From: Torreya grandis | Lineage: Eukaryota > Streptophyta > Pinopsida > Cupressales > Taxaceae | NCBI GenBank assembly: GCA_037957365.1 | Contig: JARHVA010000081.1 | Coordinates: 1,523,501-1,587,500, forward strand | Direction: 5' to 3' | Length of the DNA stretch: 64,000 bases | Shown: positions 60,020 to 64,000 of the stretch, in pieces | Numbering within the stretch: the first letter of the stretch is position 1 | Layout of the letters: every line of letters starts with the position of its first letter | The notes under the pieces: model-generated | Database searches by the model: none | Told to the model about the DNA's origin: nothing | What the model saw: the letters and a program-made list of their open reading frames with translations, nothing else | Made by a program: the position numbers and the translations under genes

Positions 60020-63000
60020 AAGTGAAGCTAAGGGATAATATAGCCAAAATAAATTAAGTAGCATATCCACAGTAAGAGTCACAGCAACTAGGCCTTATAC
60101 GGTACTCATGTACAATATATATCCATGAAATTATGGAGGATGTCCTAATGAATACCCCCCAAGGATAAATTTTGAAACCCCAAGAATTCCACACAAGTCA
60201 AGGAAACAAGGTGATGCAATAGGCTTCATGAAGATGTCAACAACTTACTACTAAGTCAGAATGTACTCCAAAAAAAGAACTACATCTTGAATGTGCTAAT
60301 GAATGAAGTGCATGTGTATCTAAATGTCTTTAATCTATTGGTGCTCAATTGGGTTATGGGATATGTGAATTATAATTTATTTGTCACACCAAATTATAGT
60401 AGGTGAATCTTGTGTGAAGACAAACTCTATTAGTAACTGATGAAAGCAAAGAATCTACTGACTCACTGTAACTTTTGCCCTATACTCAGCCTTTATAGAT
60501 GAAATTCTAATAGCATGTTACTTCTTGCATTCTCAAAAAATTGGAGAATAACCAAGACAAAATATATATTTAGGAGTGGAATGAATGTCATCAATATAAC
60601 CCACCTTATATAATTAGTGTAACCAACCAATTAAGTAGAACCCCTAGTGTAGTGTAATTCAAAATGGGTAGTGCCTCACATATATCACAAAATCCTCTTG
60701 GTATCCTACAAATCACTATCATGAGGATCATGTGCAAACCTATATATAATCCCAACTATAAATGAAATATTGGGGTGAGTATGGGCTGAATACATAAGAC
60801 TCCAAACCATCTGCCTATATAATTGAGGATCACAAAGAGTAGTATAGGTGGTAGTGAGAGTGACTCTAGACTAGAAAGAAAAGGGACTTGGTTTGTAGTC
60901 ATCCATGCTAAAATTTTGAAGAAAACCAAGGGTGTACTTATATTGACTCAAATAAATCCTTGAATCTGATAGATAAATTTGTAAACCAAGGAAAAAGTGC
61001 AAAAGACTAATATCTATCATATCAAACTGTACTAAAGGACCCTACTAAATAGTTTGAATCTAAGAAGAAGAGATACTTGTGAGAAGAAAATTATCAACAT
61101 ACAAGGCCAATTTAACAAAATCCTCTCTAACATGTTATATATCTACAATGGAATTTGAGTGGAAATGAACGAAGCTAGTAGAGAGAAGAAAAGAATCCAT
61201 CTTCTCATACTAAAATTGAAGGGCCTATTTAAAATCGTAAAGAAACCTTTGAAGTTGATAATTAATAAAAGAATCATGTAGGATTCCCCATGTATATTTC
61301 CTCTTAAAAATATTCATCTTTTAAGGCACTCTTAAGGTCCATTTGGTATATTGGAGACCCCTATGATGAAACAAGAGAAAGTACAAGGTGCATAGAATCA
61401 ATTTTGGCAATGGGTGTAAAAGTCTCAGAGTAAACAATATCTTTGACTTAAGAAGAAACCTTTTCAATAATACATGCCTTATACTTGTTAATGGACCCAT
61501 TATCTATATACTTCATGTGATATGTCCATTTTCACCCAACCAACTTTCTTCCCTTATGAAGAGAGACCAAATCCTAAGTATGATTCTTAATCAAAGAAAA
61601 ATACTCATTTATCATCTCATCATCCCACTCTTGTATCCCATGAGCTAGTGAAAAATACTGTGCATCCCTAGAGGATGCCTACCAAAAAATTCCAATACTT
61701 GCAGAATGTGCATGATGATGTTTGGTGGGTAGAGTATCATGTATAAAAGATGTTACCTCAAAAACTCTAGTACAATCCTGCATAGGTATAATGACAACAT
61801 TAGTGGGAATAAGGTCCTCAAGGGCCTCCTAAACTGTCTCTTCAAAGAAGGAAACCTCAAGAGGAAGTGAGGAATCATTAGAAGAAGATGAAGACATCAA
61901 AGAATAATTATGAGAAGTGAAGGATTCATCAAACTAAACATGTGTTCAAAAAATAACATCATGAGCATCAGGATATAAAAGGTGATAAGTTTTCATGTCC
62001 TCACAATAACCTATAAGTATTAAGGGTTTTCTCTTCTTATACAAGTCTTTCATTTTATTCTTTGGTATAAAACCCCAAGCATGGATCCTAAAGATTATTA
62101 AAAATGATACGTCAGGCTTGGTTCTAGACCAAGCCTCCTCTGGAGTTAAACACTTAAGTTCTCTATGTGGTGTGAGATTATGAAGGTAGTTAAAATAGTT
62201 AACTATTTTTTTTCACTATATGGGAGGTAACTCTCATGAATGCATAATGTAGTTATCCATCTCCTTCAAAGTTTGGTTCTTATATTTTGCTAAGACATTC
62301 TATTATGGAGTATGTGTAATATAATGCTAGTGAACACTACTATGAGCTTCCAAAAAATTATATATCTCTCTACTAATTTACTCCCCTTGATTATTAGTAT
62401 AAAGCTTTTTGATGAAACTAGACAACTATTTATCGACAAAATCCTTAGAGAATTTGAAGTGTACAAAAACGTCACTCTTGTACTTGAGAAAATAAACCCA
62501 AGTATACCTTAATAAATTATCAATAAAATTAAGTGCATACATAGCTCCATTGAAAGAAGGAGTAGGAAAGACCATCAAATCATTGTGCACAATCTCAAGT
62601 GGTGAAGAAGCTCTCTTGGACATACCCTCAAGAAATGGATATTGGTGTTGTTTCCCTAATGCATAACCAAGGCAAAGTCAACCAAGACATGAAACTATAA
62701 GAAGAACAACAACCATACCATGAATACACATCTCCTTCAAATATCTATAATTAAGATGTCCAAATCTCTCATGCCAAAGCTTACTCTCAGAATATGCATG
62801 AGAAACCAAACATGTCCCTATATGAGGAGTATAATAAAAACCCTCAAATTAATAGATTCAAGAACTATGATCAGAAATACCATGTGAAATAAGTTTAAGA
62901 GGCTTTATCAATGCTCAAACTTTATCCTCCTATGTTGTGAAAGTCAATATCTTACCCTAACCAAAATGGTAAATTTGATAAACAAAAATCAAATTTATAG

Positions 63001-64000
63001 TGATGTCAGGAACATGTAGGGCATCATTGATGTGTACACCATAAAGTTGTATGTCACCCTTTCACTTAAAAAAATAAAATAAGAATCTCCAACCTCAATG
63101 TTAGAAGTAGAACTCAAACAAGAGATACAAAATACTCTTTAGAAGAACTCATGTGGTGAAAAACACCATAATCTATGGCCCAACTATTTGAAATAGGTGA
63201 CTGGGATCTCCTAATAACATTAAGTGCTTTACCATGTTCATTGGGTGGAGTGGATATATAAATCTTATGTTTTCTAATTGCATTCTCCAAGGCTTGTAAT
63301 CTCTTAAAACACCTAGATTCTTCATGACTAGGCCCCCCATAAAAGGAGCATGAAAGGATAAACTTATTCTTGGATTCGGAAGATGATTTGGGTTTATGTG
63401 CACTTTGAGATGGAGGAGTGTTCTTGGATTTACTCTTTGATTTTACCTTAATCTTAGGATTAGATTCTACTAATTCCTTTTGAGAGGTGGAAGACTCAAG
63501 GTGATGCAATATGGATTCCTCCCTAGTAAATCTTTCACAAAACAACTCTAAATTAGACTTTTTGAATGCAACACCTAAGGCATCCATGCTAGATAAAAAG
63601 GTAGAAGCAAATATTTTGAATGGGCCTTTCAAATTGGATAGAATTAGGTAAATATATTATTCATGTTTCTTATCTTGTCCACTCCTCTTAAATTGTGTCA
63701 ACAAGTGTTTAAACTTGGTGAGATAGTCTACAATAGAGTAAAAATCTTTAGAATTAAGAGAAGTAATCTAGACATCAAGCTGCATGGATCTCATATGATC
63801 TAATTTTTCAAATAAACCCTTTATTTTAGCTCATATTTTGAATAGAGAGTCACATTCATCCAAATGAAACAAAAGACTATCACTCATATAAACCCCTATC
63901 AAATCCATACACTCATCAAATTTGCATTGGTGCTAAATTTTTTCATATTCTCTAGTGAATTTTGATTGAACTTCATTCATTAGGGACCATAATATTTTTA
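60020..64000 (-). pseudogene. copia gag-pol polyprotein, copy C (decayed, partial)
   Basis: Gag at 63114-63632 includes FASTFLSSMDALGVAFKKSN, the Lys/Ser-rich region, a zinc knuckle with its second Cys changed to Tyr (CSFYGGPSHEESRC) and the run into protease (AIDYGVFHHMSSS, where the catalytic DSG reads DYG). Integrase start is at 62426-62623 (SSPLEIVHNDLMVFPTPSF, WVYFLKYKSDVF). Reverse transcriptase and RNase H positions (about 60050-61400) align with copy B at DNA level but are not open. The gag N-terminus lies past the right edge. Confidence 0.8.

Larger units (their letters stand above)
57105..64000. repeat. duplicated composite block, copy C (partner 46245-53177)
   Basis: Collinear with copy B across family R, the Penelope-like remnant, copia LTR and copia coding region, and still matching at the right edge of the window. 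The left edge is cut at the junction with arm 2 of the inverted repeat. Confidence 0.85.
59728..64000 (-). mobile_element. Ty1/copia retrotransposon, copy C (runs off right edge)
   Basis: 3' LTR at 59728-60010, polypurine tract at 60011-60023 and coding remnants collinear with copy B. The 5' end lies beyond the window. Confidence 0.85.

Overview
The window reads as plant nuclear DNA from a large, repeat-rich genome. By eye it is strongly AT-rich, and most of it is decayed retroelements. I find only one recognisable host gene, a GDSL-type esterase/lipase, and it is broken. Ty1/copia elements, a LINE remnant and two copies of a Penelope-like element (PLE) with a GIY-YIG endonuclease region point to a gymnosperm, most likely a conifer, because GIY-YIG-bearing PLEs in land plants are best known from conifers (the 'Dryad' group). 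The taxon is an inference. I see no tRNA or rRNA gene, no CRISPR array and no intact protein-coding gene.

Layout. 1-4194: 5' part of a minus-strand copia relic (copy A) with LTR, primer-binding site, leader, gag and protease. 4195-6448: non-coding, with a G/T-rich degenerate repeat. 6828-8418: five-exon GDSL esterase pseudogene. 6449-13510: left arm of a diverged segmental duplication whose right arm is 32957-37535; the right arm holds a gutted second copy of the GDSL gene. 13511-16629: AT-rich repeats. 16630-28340: an unrecognised plus-strand LTR-type element interrupted by two insertions. One is a structurally complete minus-strand copia element at 18201-23923 with a perfect 5-bp target duplication. 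The other is a small LTR element at 24469-27274. 28500-32340: a short tandem repeat and a long decayed minus-strand reading frame for a Lys/Glu-rich protein of unknown family; a second copy lies at 43790-45010.

37536-39195: LINE remnant with zinc-binding reverse-transcriptase tail and RNase H. 39196-43401 and 55262-57095 are arms of a large inverted repeat. Next to or between them lie a foldback element (43404-43628), a PLE followed by copia copy B (45945-54966), an AT microsatellite and a second foldback element (55108-55261). 57105-64000 duplicates the PLE plus copia block (copy C, running off the right edge). Because the copia element sits at the same place beside both PLE copies, the composite locus was duplicated as a unit.

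Nothing here looks like a working pathway. The interest is in genome history: a PLE lineage unusual for plants, nested insertions, duplications whose paired copies preserve each other's ancestral codons, and one repeat-borne protein family I cannot name.
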